From contig JAGREF010000309.1 of assembly GCA_020446665.1 (NCBI GenBank), forward strand, positions 1-5,757: 5,757 nt of DNA, written 5' to 3'. The DNA is from Sphingomonadaceae bacterium (lineage in GTDB: Bacteria > Pseudomonadota > Alphaproteobacteria > Sphingomonadales > Sphingomonadaceae). A program made the translations under genes and the position numbers. This document shows, one piece after another, positions 4,202 through 5,757 of the stretch; position 1 is the first letter of the stretch; each line of letters opens with the position of its first letter. The notes under the pieces were generated by a model. It was not told the DNA's origin. It was given only the letters and a program-made list of their open reading frames with translations, and searched no databases.

Positions 4202-5757
4202 ATGCCGCCCGATCACGCCACCCAAGCGCCAGACGACCTCGACAGCTGGAAGACGCTGCGGCGTTTCCTGCCCTATCTCTGGCCGCGCGATCACCCTGCA
4301 TTGAAACGCCGGATCATCGGTGCCGTGCTGATGGTGCTGCTGGCCAAGGCGACCATCCTCGCTTTGCCCTTTGCCTACAAGAAGGCCGTCGATGCGATGG
4401 CGACGCCTTCGAACGAGGCGATGATGGTCGCGCTGGCGCTGGTGATAGCCTATAGCGCGGGCCGTTTTGGCAGCGTGTTGTTCGACCAGCTGCGCAACAT
4501 CATTTTCGAGCGCGTCGGGCAAGAGGCGACGCTGCATCTGGCCGAAGACGTATTCCGCCGCCTGCACCGCCTGTCGCTGCGTTTTCATCTCGGGCGGCGC
4601 ACGGGTGAAGTGACCAAGACGATTGAGCGCGGAACCAAGAGCATCGATTCCATGCTCTATTTCCTGCTCTTCAACATCGCGCCGACGGTGATCGAGCTGA
4701 CTGCGGTGGCGGTAATCTTCTACATCAATTTCGGGTGGGAACTGGTGGCGGCAACTGGCGTCACCATTACTCTCTATATAGCAGTCACGCGCTGGATCAC
4801 CGAATGGCGCACCAAATTGCGCGCGGAAATGAATTCGCTCGACGGGCAGGCGCTGAGCCGCGCGGTGGATTCGCTGCTCAATTACGAGACCGTCAAATAT
4901 TTCGGCGCGGAAGAGCGGGAGGAGGCCCGCTATGCCGGGGCCGCCCGCGCTTATGCCGAGGCCGCGGTGAAGAGCGAGAATTCGCTGGGCTTGCTCAACA
5001 TTGCGCAATCCTTCATCACCAATGCGCTGATGGCAGGCGCTATGGCGTGGACCGTGTGGGGCTGGAGCAAGGGCGATCTGACGGTCGGCGATCTGGTGCT
5101 GGTCAACACCTATCTGATGCAGCTGTTCCGCCCGCTCGACCTGCTGGGCATGGTTTATCGCATCATCCGCCAGGGCATTATCGACATGGCGGAAATGTTC
5201 CGCCTGATGGACAGCCCGGTGGAGGTGGAGGATGCGCCAGGTGCCCCCGCCCTGCTCGTGAAGCGTCCCACAGTTGTCTTCGACAATGTCGAGTTCGGCT
5301 ACGACAGGGAACGCACGATCCTGCACGGTCTCAGCTTCGAGGTTCCTGCGGGCGGCCATGTCGCGATTGTCGGGCCGAGCGGAGCCGGCAAGAGCACGAT
5401 CGCGCGGCTGCTGTTCCGTTTTTACGATCCGTGGAGCGGGCGCATCATGATTGACGGGCAGGATATTGCGCAGGTGACACAAGCCAGCCTGCGCGCCCAT
5501 ACCGGGATCGTCCCGCAAGACAGTGTGCTGTTCAACGATACGATCGGCTACAACATCGCCTATGGCCGCGACGATGCGACGCAGGAAGCGGTCGAACGCG
5601 CCGCGCGCGACGCGGCGATCATGCCCTTTATCCAGAAACTGCCTGACGGCTTCGATACGGAAGTGGGCGAGCGCGGGCTGAAACTGTCCGGCGGGGAAAA
5701 ACAGCGCGTGGCGATTGCCCGCACGCTGGTGAAGGACCCGCCGATCCTGCTGCTCGA
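4202..5757 (+). CDS. Atm1/ABCB7-type ABC exporter, permease-ATPase fusion (3' end cut by window)
   Basis: The 518 codons present encode a half-transporter expected to dimerise in the inner membrane and export glutathione-linked compounds, as bacterial Atm1 proteins do for metal-thiol adducts or GSSG. Six membrane helices lie at about 36-57, 75-97, 152-173, 177-198, 265-287 and 295-318. NYETVKYFGAEE (227-238) is an Atm1/ABCB6/ABCB7 signature. From memory, NaAtm1 glutathione-contact residues match here with an offset of three: Tyr192, Arg203, Arg207, Asn266, Gln269, Gly316, Arg320. The ATPase begins near 357 with an A-loop Tyr367, Walker A GPSGAGKST (391-399), Q-loop Gln439 and signature LSGGEKQR (495-502). 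The sequence ends at the last Walker B residue (ILLL followed by GA, an Asp or Glu codon), so about 85-90 residues of the usual ~600 are outside. ATG 4202 is favoured over in-frame ATG 4190 because only it has a purine-rich site upstream. The gene name is probably atm1-like. Confidence 0.93.
   Translation, partial: MPPDHATQAPDDLDSWKTLRRFLPYLWPRDHPALKRRIIGAVLMVLLAKATILALPFAYKKAVDAMATPSNEAMMVALALVIAYSAGRFGSVLFDQLRNIIFERVGQEATLHLAEDVFRRLHRLSLRFHLGRRTGEVTKTIERGTKSIDSMLYFLLFNIAPTVIELTAVAVIFYINFGWELVAATGVTITLYIAVTRWITEWRTKLRAEMNSLDGQALSRAVDSLLNYETVKYFGAEEREEARYAGAARAYAEAAVKSENSLGLLNIAQSFITNALMAGAMAWTVWGWSKGDLTVGDLVLVNTYLMQLFRPLDLLGMVYRIIRQGIIDMAEMFRLMDSPVEVEDAPGAPALLVKRPTVVFDNVEFGYDRERTILHGLSFEVPAGGHVAIVGPSGAGKSTIARLLFRFYDPWSGRIMIDGQDIAQVTQASLRAHTGIVPQDSVLFNDTIGYNIAYGRDDATQEAVERAARDAAIMPFIQKLPDGFDTEVGERGLKLSGGEKQRVAIARTLVKDPPILLL

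Noticed and set aside
4735..5454. 239-codon + strand frame inside the exporter gene
   Set aside because: It is the exporter sequence in a shifted frame, Gly/Arg-rich with no motifs, while the main frame carries continuous helices, Walker A and signature motifs.
4082..5518. 478-codon open frame on the minus strand, opposite the ABC exporter
   Set aside because: Its product is rich in His, Arg, Gln and Asp with no recognisable domain, and the + strand in the same place encodes a full set of ABC exporter motifs. Long antisense frames are expected in GC-rich genes with strong third-position bias.

Overview
The window looks like chromosomal DNA from an alphaproteobacterium, most likely a sphingomonad (Erythrobacter/Novosphingobium-like). 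This rests on GC-rich coding DNA with strong third-position GC, an Atm1-type exporter that resembles, from memory, the Novosphingobium aromaticivorans protein NaAtm1, and GANTC sites of the kind methylated by CcrM. No database search was possible, so the placement is an inference.

Layout. Positions 1-613 hold no convincing gene. They are less GC-rich than the rest and unusually full of inverted repeats: a two-tier hairpin at 105-152, weaker pairings at 161-216, 241-274 and 359-392, a twice-occurring GCAGCTGC palindrome, and a tight group of four GANTC sites at 447-520. Four genes follow, all on the + strand. A family 2 glycosyltransferase (614-1642) overlaps a Wzx/WzxC-type polysaccharide flippase (1639-3096) by the bases GTGA. 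After a 78-base gap with a candidate extended -10 promoter comes an exported, two-domain aspartic protease of the retropepsin-like clan (3175-4125). After a further 76 bases, which contain a hairpin over the likely ribosome binding site, comes an Atm1/ABCB7-type ABC exporter (4202 to beyond the window end, cut inside Walker B).

How the genes fit together. The glycosyltransferase and flippase form a plausible two-gene unit for cell-surface polysaccharide: one adds sugars to a lipid-linked glycan at the inner face of the cytoplasmic membrane, the other moves the lipid-linked product across. The protease and the Atm1-type exporter appear to be separate units with their own signals. The protease would act in the periplasm or at the membrane. 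The exporter would move glutathione-linked compounds (metal or sulfur species) out of the cytoplasm. No functional link between these two and the polysaccharide pair is visible.

I found no evidence for a wholly new multi-gene system. The least explained parts are the structured non-coding leader (1-613), the GANTC cluster and the hairpin before the exporter gene. No tRNA, rRNA, insertion sequence or CRISPR array was recognised.
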